Below are positions 34,421 to 45,594 of a stretch of 64,000 nucleotides of DNA, piece by piece (the first letter of the stretch is position 1; each line of letters opens with the position of its first letter). A model generated the notes under the pieces. The model made no database searches, was not told the DNA's origin, and worked only from the letters and a program-made list of their open reading frames with translations. The position numbers were made by a program, and so were the translations under genes. The DNA is from Escallonia rubra (taxonomy: Eukaryota > Streptophyta > Magnoliopsida > Escalloniales > Escalloniaceae): contig JAVXUO010000705.1 in the NCBI GenBank assembly GCA_033065855.1, forward strand, positions 17,587 through 81,586, in the 5' to 3' direction.

Positions 34421-35529
34421 TGCACCCGCCACATATCCCCTTCGATCTGATCCTATAGGATTTTTTTTGACCTTGATCGGGTCATGGGACGGGTATGGTA
34501 ATAAAATTTAAACCCGCAATGGGTGCGGGTCAGATTTGGTATTAGTCTAACCCGATCCAGTATCCGACTCGTACCCCCTGGCGCATATTATATGATAGTT
34601 TTGATCCTAACCATACATATAATCATGTACAATCTCAACCGTTCATCTCTAATTATATAAAAGGTGTGGACAAAACCCTAACACATTTTTTTTCTCTTTC
34701 TCTCTTTCTCTCTTCTCACCCTTTCTTCCACAGTACCACATTCTCTTGCAAGATACACAGCTTTCCACATTACTTAAAAGGCAGTGAAAATCTATCTATC
34801 TAATTAGACTAATCCAACAACAACATTCATGACCAGTTTCCTAACTAGGTATGGTCCATGTGGAGACATTCTTTAAAGTTTCTAGATCTATCTCAGAACC
34901 TTCTGACAAGTCTGGAGCACCCACTTGTGTATGTTTCTATTTGTGCGTATGTGTGTGTGGTGTTTCGTGTGTTTGGTTTTCAATTGATTACTATCTAGTA
35001 ATTTTGTCATTGTGGGCTTGGATTTTGATGCCATTATTTACTTTTCATGTATATCACTTCCGTTTGAGGCCAGCTTATTAATTCTTAAAGATTTTGATAT
35101 CTAATCATCAGTTGATCTTATTGAATTTTTTATTCTATGTTCATTTATGTGTGGTTTTCAATGCACTTAGGGTTATCGTAGAAATGGGGGAGGGAGGTAC
35201 TCTCTAACGAGGAAAATCAAATTTTGCAACCTTTTGACATAGGAGATTGTTCTGAAACTAAGAATCTAGGGAGTCCTAGTAGAAACTCAGGAGAAGATCT
35301 GAGTCTATCGAAGGACTCTAAGTCTTCAATTTGCAATGATGAGATAGAAAATCTCCGTCGCTTCCAGTCGGATCGGGGCGGGGGCAGGTTTTTTGTGTTG
35401 TCCATTAGATCAGAGATGGTATTCCCGTCCCTTGACTCGATGATGTGGCAGAGTCACAGATTTGTGCTACCGGGGCGGGTACAAATCTTATGGAATCCAT
35501 ATCCGACCCTCCCCAATGCCATTCTTAGA
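34421..35529. other. Possible non-autonomous insertion between gypsy pieces
   Basis: It has ACCCG/CGGGT-rich text near the left (34,425-34,580) and near the right (35,370-35,520), a CT-rich stretch at 34,690-34,735, and an open frame at 35,224-35,532 reading DIGDCSETKNLGSPSRNSGE that I do not recognise. It interrupts otherwise gypsy-like sequence on the minus strand. No clean terminal repeats or target duplication were found. Confidence 0.28.
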
Positions 35530-36593
35530 TAATAAGACAAAGCCCATGTTGATGATCTCATAGATGTCCTATAGCCCCATAGGCAATAGGGAAGCTTGTG
35601 TGACTAACTGTGATAGAAAGCCACCATCTTATTAGGATATCCTCGATATTCTTGTTGGCAGCTTCAACAACCCATAAATTGGCAGACAGTATGGCAAAGG
35701 CTGATGTTGGGTAATGCCAAAATATTTTACCACTACCGTAATTTCTCCTTTGTAACGTAGACCATTATTTGAAATTGATTTCTCCTTCAAAATATAGACC
35801 ATTATCTAAAATCGACTCATGGAGAACACTATATCGACATAAAATGTTAATATGGATAAACTGAGCCACCTTCTTAATATTAAGAACTATGTATAAAGTT
35901 GTCTCAATAGACTTAGAACAATAATCGATGGCTATTAGTATCTATTACCCAAGTAGATAATAGCTAGGGAGATGTCATGTTTTACAACTCCCGAGGCGGG
36001 AGATGTTGTAGATTTGCATAAACATACACATTCAAACATAACTAATAAAATCTCGCTTTATGTTACTCCGATAGTATCCCTATTATAGAATATTCTTTGC
36101 AAGCATTCGACCATATATGTAAGGTCCACAATAACCAAAATGTATGCTTTTAATAATGTATTAGCAATCTTTTTGAGATGCACTAGTAGGATATATCCCA
36201 TACCTGGCCAACCTTTGCTCATCTGTACTATGGCTCTTCAACGTCATTCGCAATTATCGGAGCTATTATGAAATAATAGGTCGGCTTAACTCACTCTAGA
36301 ATGACAAAAAAGTTCCATATCATTATCCTTAGGAACTTCAACCATCGAAGCAACGTTGCCAAAGCATCCACAAAACGTTTTTAGAACCAATCTACAACCT
36401 TCTCAAGATGAGCGAGATATGCGTGCAACTGTTCATCCCAAACTTTTTACATTTCTTGTATCTAGTGAATATTTGGGCTAAATTCTCATAAATTGTCGCA
36501 CATTTGATCCCAAGCTCAAAGACGTTTTTAGCCCGATTATGCAAGCTTGATATTCAGATATGTTATTGGTGCATCCAAATTCCAGTTTGAGGC
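35530..36593 (-). pseudogene. Ty3/gypsy pol remnant 2: RNase H and integrase
   Basis: On the minus strand, RNase H-like text LEFGCTNNISEYQACIIGLK lies at about 36,515-36,575, matching the NNxAEYEALIxGL motif of Tat-type plant gypsy elements. Integrase core follows: AIDYCSKSIETT at about 35,895-35,930, a DNG-containing segment near 35,800-35,820, and VEAANKNIEDIL at about 35,640-35,675. There are many stops and frame changes. Its upstream end is cut exactly where the TRIM array begins (36,594), so reverse transcriptase is missing. Its integrase duplicates that of the segment at 37,600-39,900. Confidence 0.68.
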
Positions 36594-37440
36594 TGTAATA
36601 TTCCATATCGGATGTGAAATAACATGAGATTGCATTTATATATATTGCCTATGATCTCAAAAGTACCTATATGGCTAGCCCTTCTGAAGGGGACATTAAT
36701 TGTCTTATGGTGGGGCCATAGACTGGATCATTATAAATGGTATCATACTCAACCCTAGAAAGCTCAGGTTGGCTATCCAGTTGGGTTGTTGGTAGTTAAG
36801 GAAACATAGGCAAGCTTGAGTATATTCACATTAAGAGGATGGACGGGGTAACGAAGGATGAGATGAGCATATATATCATTTGGGCTAGATATGAAGATTT
36901 TGAGCTATGTGTGACTCAGGTTAAGATTGGGCCATAGCAAGAAAGCTAAGACAAAAAGAAGGGGACAATGTAGTTCAACATAGAGTGAGATAACAAGAGA
37001 TTTTGATAAGAAGAACATCTCCATGAACTCATAAATAGGTATTGTCTAGCTCTTTTGAGGGAGGGAACGCACTTGGTGGGCCGTGGACTAGATCCTTACA
37101 AATGACATCAGAGCCGACTCTTAAAAACTCAGGTTGGGCTATCCAGTCAGGTTACCGATGGTTTGGGGGGATTAAGGCAAATCTGGGTATATCTCGCATC
37201 AAGAGGATGTTTGTGGCAATGAAGGGTGAGTCGAGTATATATATCGCATTAGTTAGAGAGAAAGATTATGAGCTATGTGTGACTAAGGTTAGTATTGGGC
37301 CTCAGTGGGGACGCTAAGGTAAAAAGTAAGGGAGATTGTGAGATCTCACATAGGATGTGGAATAGTATGATATTCTCTTTATAAGACCTTGCATGATTAG
37401 CCCTTTTGAGGGAGGCATTAATTGCCCCATGGTGGGAATG
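36594..37440 (+). mobile_element. Tandem TRIM element: three LTRs, two internal domains
   Basis: Three LTR starts align: TGTAATATTCCATATCGGAT at 36,594, TGTAGTTCAACATAGAGTGA at 36,969 and TGTGAGATCTCACATAGGAT at 37,337, spaced 375 and 368 bp. Each LTR continues with AGCYCTT(C/T)TGA(A/G)GG text. The first two are followed by a tRNA-Met-type primer-binding site (TGGTATCAT near 36,748; TGACATCAGAGC near 37,101). Purine-rich tracts precede the second and third LTRs (36,953-36,968 and 37,321-37,336). This is the full LTR-PBS-PPT-LTR plan of a TRIM, repeated with shared LTRs, and with no coding capacity. The third LTR is truncated at about 37,440. It sits in the RNase H region of a gypsy remnant. 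Confidence 0.78.
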
Positions 37441-37599
37441 TTTGTTACATTAGTCATAGTCAGCTAGCTCTAGACCGTTTTAAAACTTTATCCTTGCAGA
37501 AATGATGTTGACTTCCATGTACAAAACAACATCATGCCTATATATATTAGTGCAAATAGGGATGTACCAGTACTTGTCATTTTTTATCTTTTGCAAGCC
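37441..37599. other. Junction sequence between TRIM array and gypsy remnant 1
   Basis: AT-rich sequence without recognisable coding text. It may be decayed integrase C-terminus of the gypsy element to the right. Confidence 0.35.
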
Positions 37600-39910
37600 C
37601 AGAACGCCTCTTAGAGCAATGTATGCTAGTCCCTCAAGTTTTCTCTCGCCATTTTGCTAATGATTCCTTTAATGACTTTGTTTGATGTCTATTACCTTGA
37701 GGATAATAAGGTTTGTAATAATGACAATTGAAGTCAAATTGAGCAACAAACTTTTTGACCCCATCGCCAAAGAAACTGTGCCTCTGGTCTGCCATTAACT
37801 GTTGTGGAATCCCAAAACTATAGATAATATATTCTTTGAATAAACTAGATTAAATCAGTCTGGCTAACCAAATTCATAGGTTACACTTCCACCGACTTAG
37901 TGAAATAATCAATGGCCAAAATAATAAATTTATGGAGTTTTGAAGATGTAGGATGAATATCCGAATCATGTCTATTGCCTAAACTTGAACACCATTGGTC
38001 TTCTAATCAACAATTGCATCTTGAATCTTGTAAGGTGAGCCCCACAAATATCCTCATGATTTTTTGCCATTACTATCATAGCCTTTTTCTTCCTAACACA
38101 CCTTAAATGCAAATTATCTTATGGGTTTTTCTTAAAAAGATCGTCATCTAAGATCACATTGTTTACTGCCATTTTTCAAGTTTTAGAAGTTCGTTGGGCC
38201 TATTGGCTTTGACAAGAATTTGGTGATTGGAAACCTATAATCTCGTCTTCGATGCCAAGCTCATTGATTTCATGGCCGAACACTGTATGAATTTAGATAA
38301 CTCTTTCTTTTTAATGGTAATGATTTCTTCATGAAATTTTGGCAAAAATATTAGGCCAACTGTCTGAGCCAAGTGGTTAACTTTGTAATTTGTCTTCCCT
38401 TAGAATATATTGAAGGATGACGTCACCAATCTCACCAGCTAAGCTGTAGCAAATGCTATGATAAAGGCATAACCCCCAATATTTGCTCTCGGACTTGGCC
38501 CCCAACTAATGAATTACGAGTTTGAAATCTCCAAATATATGAACGTTCTGACTTTTGTTCAACTATACTTCTAGGCTGATTATCAAAGCCTCATACTCGG
38601 CTTGATTTTTTTACATGGAAAATTTAATTGGAACCGTTATTTTGGTTCTCCTTCTGACAGGGGAGACTTGGACGATTCCAACATCAGCTAATTCCCTTAA
38701 AATTTAAATTTCCAAGGATAAAAGAAATGGCATAGAAGATATGAATGTCTAGAGCTTCATTGATATCTGAGCCGACTTCCAAAGGTGGATGATCGAACAA
38801 AAGGTCAGCTATTGCTTGACCTTTGACAACTTTCTGTGGGATATGACGGAAAGAAGATTCCATTAAAGCAAAAGAATATTGGCATGTCCTCCCATTAATA
38901 ATCGGTCTCGACAACATGTTGTTAATCAAGTTTGTTTGTTTTATGATGTTGATAATTGTAGGCATGATATATAATCTCAGTTTTTGAGGAAAAAATAATT
39001 AAAGAAAAGAGCCAAAAATAACTTTTTGTAGCTGTGTAACTTTGTTCAACTGAAAATGCTGCTGACATAGTATGTGGCTTGCTCACAGCCGTTCACGTTG
39101 TTTTTGGCTAATAAGCTTTCAATACAATCATGTACAATACATTTATAAAGTTTCAAAGGCTTGTCCTTGATAGGTGGCATCAAGACTGGAACGTTCATAG
39201 GATATCTTTTCATCTCCTCAAAGGCTTCTTGATGTCAACTTCCCCACCTGAAAAGAAAGTGTACCGGCCCAAGTTCCATAAGCCTTGTAGTTCATTCAAC
39301 AATGAGGAGTAGTTCTCATCCGAGACGGTTGGGTACTTGGTCAATTTCTTCTTGCTTTTTCAACTTCAATAATTCTAAGAAAGACATCCTTTCTTAGCAC
39401 AATTAACTTTATCCAAAAACTGCTGAAGTTCCTTCTTTGTTCGAGGTGGTAAGGCTGCAATGTTTTGTTCTTGCCCTCTTCAATTCCATCCTAGTGGACA
39501 AAAAATCCCAAGAATTTTCCAGCAGCTACATCAATCACACATGTATAAGGGTTAAGTTTCAAAGAGTTCTTCCCCGTCCTCTCAAATATTGGACATAAAT
39601 CGACCAATGAGTCTCCTTTGGTTGTGACTTAAATAATACATCGTCATTGTACACTTCCATTATTTTTTCAATGATCTCGTAGAAAATAGTATTCACTGTA
39701 CATTGATACATGCACCACCATTTTTATGCCCAAACAACATAACCACCCATTCAAAGATACAAATGTTTCTAAGGCATCTAAATACAATTTTTTGGATATC
39801 TTGTTTTACTATATTGGTTTGGTTGTATTATACACAACAATTAGGCAATTAAAAGAATAAATCTTATTCTTAGCAACTCCATCAATTAATTGATCTACAG
39901 CAGGCATATG
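37600..39910 (-). pseudogene. Ty3/gypsy pol remnant 1: reverse transcriptase, RNase H, integrase
   Basis: Minus-strand landmarks in order are as follows. Reverse transcriptase has MLFGHKNGGA (about 39,705-39,735, from the MPFGLKNAGA motif) and EVYNDDVLFKS (about 39,620-39,660, the YxDD box with YNDD). Connection/RNase H text PQKVVKGQAIADLLFDHPPL is at about 38,775-38,835. RNase H continues with NQAEYEALIISLEV near 38,570-38,610. Integrase has AIDYFTKSVEV at about 37,885-37,920, and KPYYPQGNRH near 37,690-37,720. Frame breaks are frequent. The combination and the NxAEYEALI motif suggest the Tat lineage. Neither LTR was identified next to it. Confidence 0.75.
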
Positions 39911-40059
39911 ATATTTATTTTTTGGTGTTGCAAGGTTAAAATTCCTGAAATAATTGCACACCCTCATCTTCATCGTGCTTGACTACTTGAATGATGTTGC
40001 AAAACAAGGATTTTCTCTTAACAAAATACCCAACGGCGCATAATTGAGTTTTGGTCACT

Positions 40060-41535
40060 TGAAGGCCCTGTTATTGTCACAAAAATTCCCTCTGTATTGC
40101 TTTTCACCTTCTCCTTAACGTCTGATGCCAACTTTTTTTTCCCCCAAGGGACCGTGGAACATCTTCGGGGCGCTTTTACTTCTGAAATAATGTATCCATG
40201 CATTATCTACAAAATAGGTTTTTCTCAGCGGATATATGGATGCAATTCAGTAACATGCCAAAAGACTGTAACCACTACTACCTAGCGAAGATGATCGCGA
40301 TAGCAATTGGAATTATGCTGGAGATAGATTGGTCAGAATGATGCATCAAGTTCACTGACTATTTTAGAATTAAAATCAGAATCTTGGTTGATGAGCCACT
40401 TTTGTTGGGAGTGTTCATCCACCTGCTTGATAATATGGGGTCCAACTTCTTAGATGCACCGATGAGCGTGTATTTACTGCATGCTTTAGATGCGGGAAAA
40501 TTGGGCATAAAATTTATCGTTGCCATTCCTTTTTGACGAAGGTTATGGAATCCCTAGATGAGAGAACGACACATGTCCCTGGGCCTAATTTATATCCCAC
40601 CTTTTTTCTTGAAGGTTATCCAATGTTTTTTCAAACAATACATGCCTTTCTGAACTAGGACTAGAATCGCATGTCTAGAATTTCCGTTAACAGAGATGGG
40701 GGTGGCTTATATCTCACCCATATGTACAACAATTTTTCCCTTCAGGCCTCTTCCCTGTGAACATGTTGATGCTGAGGAACTCTTCAAAACCGCACTCAAC
40801 TCACCGTTGTCTAAATAGGGAAAAAACTCCAAGGCTAATTTAACTGCTAAAGTAGCTTATGAGGAAAATCATGAGAATAGGGAACAAGTAGATGGTGGTG
40901 TCCAGGTAATTAGGGAGGTGTTTCTGGATCCAATTCCATTTCCAAAGCTAAAAATTAACAATTGTAAGATGGGGCACAAAGTAAGAGCTACAATGGAAGA
41001 TGTTAGAGCTAATCAGAATTTCGCTAGGTTTATGGAAACAAATGAGGATGAAAATCAATTACCCAATCCAACAGACTTACTAGCGAATATGAAAATTGGG
41101 AAGGTGAAAATAAGGAGGATATGGGCATAATATATCAAAATATTTTTGGCGATGATGATGATGATGAAGAAGAAGAATTAATCCAGAAGAAAAATCAAGG
41201 AAGAAGACCTGGAAGGAAATGCACCACTGACTGGAGAAATGAAGGATGGAGATTCGGATACACCATCGACGGAAAATCTAGCAGGGATGATTGATCATGC
41301 GTTGACTACTCTGATACCTGAATCTAACGCGACCCAACATATGGAAATGCAATTGAGTATGGGATCGCCACATGTATCTAAGAATGGGGCAAATAATGCC
41401 GCGAGGCCCATGAAGCAAGTGGGAGAATCCACTCTCTGTGAAGAATTACATCTAGAATCCACAATATCTTATTCCAAATCCTCTATAGATCCTTCTCCGT
41501 CCGATCTTTCCAATGTGGGCAATCATGAATTATCG
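40060..41535 (+). pseudogene. LINE 2, part 1: ORF1 (nucleic-acid-binding protein) remnant
   Basis: The plus strand carries decayed ORF1 of an L1-type plant LINE. Text near 40,130-40,210 with PKGPWNIFGALL resembles the DUF4283 domain. At 40,482-40,523 is an intact CCHC zinc knuckle CFRCGKIGHKIYRC. A long acidic, Ser/Thr-rich frame follows (41,239 to the insertion), reading MIDHALTTLIPESNATQHME and SYSKSSIDPSPSDLS. The ORF is cut at 41,535 by a solo-LTR-like insertion and continues at about 45,595. The frame at 41,239-41,616 is therefore chimeric at its end and should not be called a gene. Confidence 0.7.
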
Positions 41536-44500
41536 TGTAACATCCCGAAAATCTGGACCATTAACCACTTACTCAATCATTTACACAAAGAAAATATTAT
41601 CCTTACAACCCAATGAACAACTATTATCAGAGCAGCTAAACAAATACTCTCAGTATACAATCATACTTATAAGACTAAATTTAAATATTACTTAAAAACT
41701 AGCAAAGTTCACCCACGCAGGGTTCTAATGACCAATACGATAATTAATTACTAACTCTCTTACACGGTTCTAAACCTAATGCCAAACAGTCTACTAGTTA
41801 TTTTTTACCAAGAGGGAACCAAATAAGGGTGAGTTTTTTAGAGCTTAGTAATGTCGCTCAAGATTTGAAAGAGTGATACAAAAGATTTACAGATTTAATA
41901 CGATAACAATGTGGGAGAGATATTCAACTCAATCCCATTTGATCAGACATCAATATGACTTTCAGATACGATGCAAATAATTACAGATGATATTGAACAT
42001 GAGCAATTGCAAAGCCACATAGGTAAAATTTAGCAAAGCCATACAGACTCTCGTGTCAATATACAGAAGAACAATAATCGCTATTAACATAATATTCAAT
42101 GCTTGACGGGCAAAAAAATGATGAGCATCGATAAGAGTTTCAAAATTCGTTTAAGGCTCAAAGTAAGGTTTTATAGGCAAATATACATGCTCATTTCAAA
42201 CATAACAGAGTTTAAAGAATTTGATAACAATTCAAAATAAAATTACATGAGATCGAATTTAAGAAATTAGGTTTCGTATAGAAATTCCTTACCTCAATCC
42301 AAGCTATGCACTGTCAATCAACCTCGTTCAAAATCTTTAAATTAATTTAAATTGTCAAATTACTTATCAGAAAAAAATCTAGCCTCATAACACTATGAAT
42401 TCAATGCCAATTTCTTAAACGTTGCTCACTCCAACACTTTCAACACAAACCAAATTGAAACGGATATCTCGTACGACCAAACCTATCTAAGTATCCCACA
42501 CACTCCTCAAATCTTATTAACGATACCAAAATTCCTAATAAAATATTTTTGTGGCTTAAAATAGCATAACAGGTAAAAATATGAATTTTTTGTATTTTAA
42601 AATATTTTCAAATTAAATATTTTCTTTAAATACAAGAAAAGCCCAAAAATAGCCATAAATGTTTCTAGCTTAAATCAAAGTCCCAACATTTTACTAGTAG
42701 CTTTACAATATATAAAAAAAATACATAAGCTAAAATCGAAATTTAAAGGCATCCAATCATTTTTCAATATTCTGTTTTGCTAAATCAAATGCGATATGGA
42801 TAAATGTACCAATTCATCTCTACAATTCATGAAACTTAAACTAAAAATTCCTTGCACTATCAAAACATTAGTATAAATTACACACGGTACTCCTGAGGTT
42901 TGCCCTAAACTACACACGGCTCCGTCTAAGTATTTTTATTACTCTTCGCCCCTGTAGTTTGTTATTATGTTACATAACACCCATTTCCTTCAGGGTATCG
43001 TCAAGAAAAGTAGGGCACCTTTCAATTATTATGATATTCCTAAAATTCCCTCTCCATCTTCTTCCTTACAACCAAATGCTTCGTCGGTAACCCCACCACC
43101 CAGCAACACCCTCCGACTACCCCAATAGGCCCACTAACGGCCACCACACTGCCCCGCCACGACCCATCACCGCCGGCCCATTTCCATATCTAAATCGGTC
43201 TACCCACGACCACGTCGGCACACCAGACCACCAACTGCTACCAATCGCAAAACCTATATGCTACCCCTAGCAACACCCTCCCGCGATCGATTGTGACTCA
43301 CCAACGGCGACCACTTGTCATCAACCATTATATCCACCAACGACCACCACACTGACCGTCAACAACCAACGAATAATCAAAAAAAGCCTGCCGCCGCCAC
43401 CACCTCTGAACCCATCGCCACAACCCTTATGAAATCCAGCCAAACCCATAACCATGTACCTTGATTAAAAATTCCAGGCAAGCAATTACTGAAAAAAAAA
43501 CCAAGCCTTAGTTTGCTTTTCTGCGCTCGTTGATCATGAGCCTCAGCCAAGTACCCTGGTGATCTCTAATCAGTGCGGCAACACCTATTCAGTGGTGGGA
43601 GGTGAAAACAATTGATGGTGCGGGTGGTCATGGATGTGCAGGTGGTCGTGGATGTGCAGTAGGTGATTGTGCGGTTGGTGGTTTGGCCGATTTTAGATTC
43701 GCGGTCTATTGTCTTCGTGGAGAGGTGGTGGTTGACAGTTGTGGGTCGTGGTGATGGGTCGTGGTGGATGCGGTTGGTGGCCCCATGGCTTCGCCAACAG
43801 TGGGTGTGGCAGTCCAAAGGGTGCTGCCGACCCGTTTGTATGTATGTGTGTGTGTGTGTGCGCAAGAGAGAGAGAGAGAGAGAGATAATGGGGTTAAATT
43901 GACTTGTTTATCAGGGGTATGACCATTATTTCATTAATTTTGTTAACAAAAAAATAGAAATGTGTAGCTTAGTGTAATAAAAACACTTAGGCGGAGCCGT
44001 GTTAGTTTAGGACAAACCTCGGGGGTGTTGTGTGTAATTTACACAAAACATTAGTATATTTGTTTATTGAATTTAATATGAATTTCAAAGACTCAATTTT
44101 TTTCTTTTAGAACTAAACTTGCAGAAATTAAAAAAAAATCCAGAAAATCTAAAATTTTACCAGTAATTCAAATATTAACCTAAATAACTTTCTCTAAAGT
44201 TTCAGCAATTTACAACCACCATAACCTATCCCATGGCCACATGGTATAACTAAGCAAGAACAATGTACAACCCCCACTGCACAAACCCATCTCCCCACTT
44301 AACCCATCTTTTTATTCCTCCATACCCTTCATTGTTCACTGGTTGATCACATAGAACACACCACTCACACTTCACCACTAACACACTACACACACTAATA
44401 TCACACACCCATACATCCATTAAAATCACATATCCACACTATAATAACACACGCACAACACACTGCACCACACATACGCACATAGAACACACGCACAAAA

Positions 44501-45589
44501 CCTTACGACAATCTTCCTCCCATGCTTGCACACACAACACACCCTTATTACACCCACACAAACCCATACAAATCCAACCTCATGGCAATCCCCATTTCCA
44601 TCTCACAATACCACAATCACACACTTGCTATACATGGGGCTGTTTTGGCAACCCCTCCTTCTCCTCAAGCACACCCCGTTCACACATATGTACACTGTAT
44701 AACCACATACTCATGTTAGCCACCATGGCTGCGCTCTTCGTGAAACCCCATTCTCTTGACCTTTTACTCACAAAATACACACTACTACATCATAACTGAA
44801 TCGCAGCCCCTTACGACTACTTCTTCTCATGGCCCCTTCACATAGCACAACCTACAAACATATCTCACGATACACACACATACCCACTTCTTTTCTGCAC
44901 ACACATAAGCAGTAAAATTATCAATTAGATACATAAGGAAAAGGGTGACGGCTTACCGGATAATTGAGCTACGTTCGCCAGAGTTCTTTGTCGACTCTCT
45001 CTCTCTGTATGTTTTCTTCTTGTGTAACTCTCTCCTTTCTCACGAGCACACATACAGCCTTCTCTGCATAATTCTTTCTCTATACACACACACACACACA
45101 CACACATACATATACATATATCATTTTTAGCTGTAACCGAATGGATATTAATCCCATATTGCACTATTCACTCATAACTCCCCTCCCATGTTCCTTCTCT
45201 TTAATTTTTTCTTTCCAAAAGAAAAAAAAACTAGTGTTGCTAAGACACTAAAATCAGACTTTGTAATCTTTTAATTACCCAATAGTCCGCATTTTAATTT
45301 AAAATTTTTAACTATCCCTTTAACTATCATAAATTGCATGTTGTAACCCACGTCAAAAATTGTTGCTAAAGGTTTCCAAAAATATTGTTTACGCTAATCA
45401 TCACTAAAGAACTCAATCAATATCACTTATGGCTACTATCGTTAGACTACAACTTATGGTTCCTAAATTGTCGCTAAAGATTGCCGACACAATTTCGCTC
45501 ATGCAAAGCGACGCTAGATGTTGCGTATGAGAATCGTAATTAAAAATTAAATTAACTGGCTAGACGATATCAAGGTTTGGGGTATTACA
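41536..45589. mobile_element. Solo-LTR-like insertion 1 in LINE 2
   Basis: It starts TGTAACATCCCG and ends GGGGTATTACA, inverted ends of LTR type (TGTAAYAYCCC). The flanking 5 bp are TATCG (41,531-41,535) and TATCA (45,590-45,594), a target duplication with one mismatch. LINE sequence stands on both sides. No protease, reverse transcriptase or integrase text is present, so a solo LTR or non-autonomous element is likely. Net of the nested MITE it is about 2.9 kb, close to insertion 2. It includes a (CA)n tract at 45,083-45,107. Confidence 0.65.
42871..44044. mobile_element. Mutator-like MITE with long inverted repeats and 9-bp target duplication
   Basis: The left terminus GTATAAATTACACACGG (42,871 on) matches the inverted right terminus GTGTAAATTACACAC (ending 44,044). 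Similarity continues inward for about 70 bp, including AAACTAACACGGCTCCG-type text and TAATAAAAACACTTA. Both sides carry the exact 9-bp duplication AAAACATTA (42,862-42,870 and 44,045-44,053), the size typical of Mutator-like elements. The interior is CCACC-rich on the left and GGTGG-rich on the right, ending in a (GA)n run at 43,866-43,886. It has no transposase. Confidence 0.85.
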
Positions 45590-45594
45590 TATCA

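Noticed and set aside
36594..37440. CRISPR-like or satellite array
   Set aside because: The long repeats contain PBS and purine tracts in the right order for TRIM LTRs, and this is a plant nuclear sequence.
34000..40020. Endogenous pararetrovirus
   Set aside because: Integrase core text is present in both pol segments, in the gypsy order RT-RNase H-integrase, and no movement or coat protein text was seen.
41239..41616. 125-codon frame on the plus strand as a separate gene
   Set aside because: It is the end of LINE ORF1 and its last codons read into the inserted LTR, so the end is artificial.
43566..43902. Opposed open frames of about 80-100 codons
   Set aside because: Both lie in the biased interior of the Mutator-like MITE and run into the (GA)n tract.
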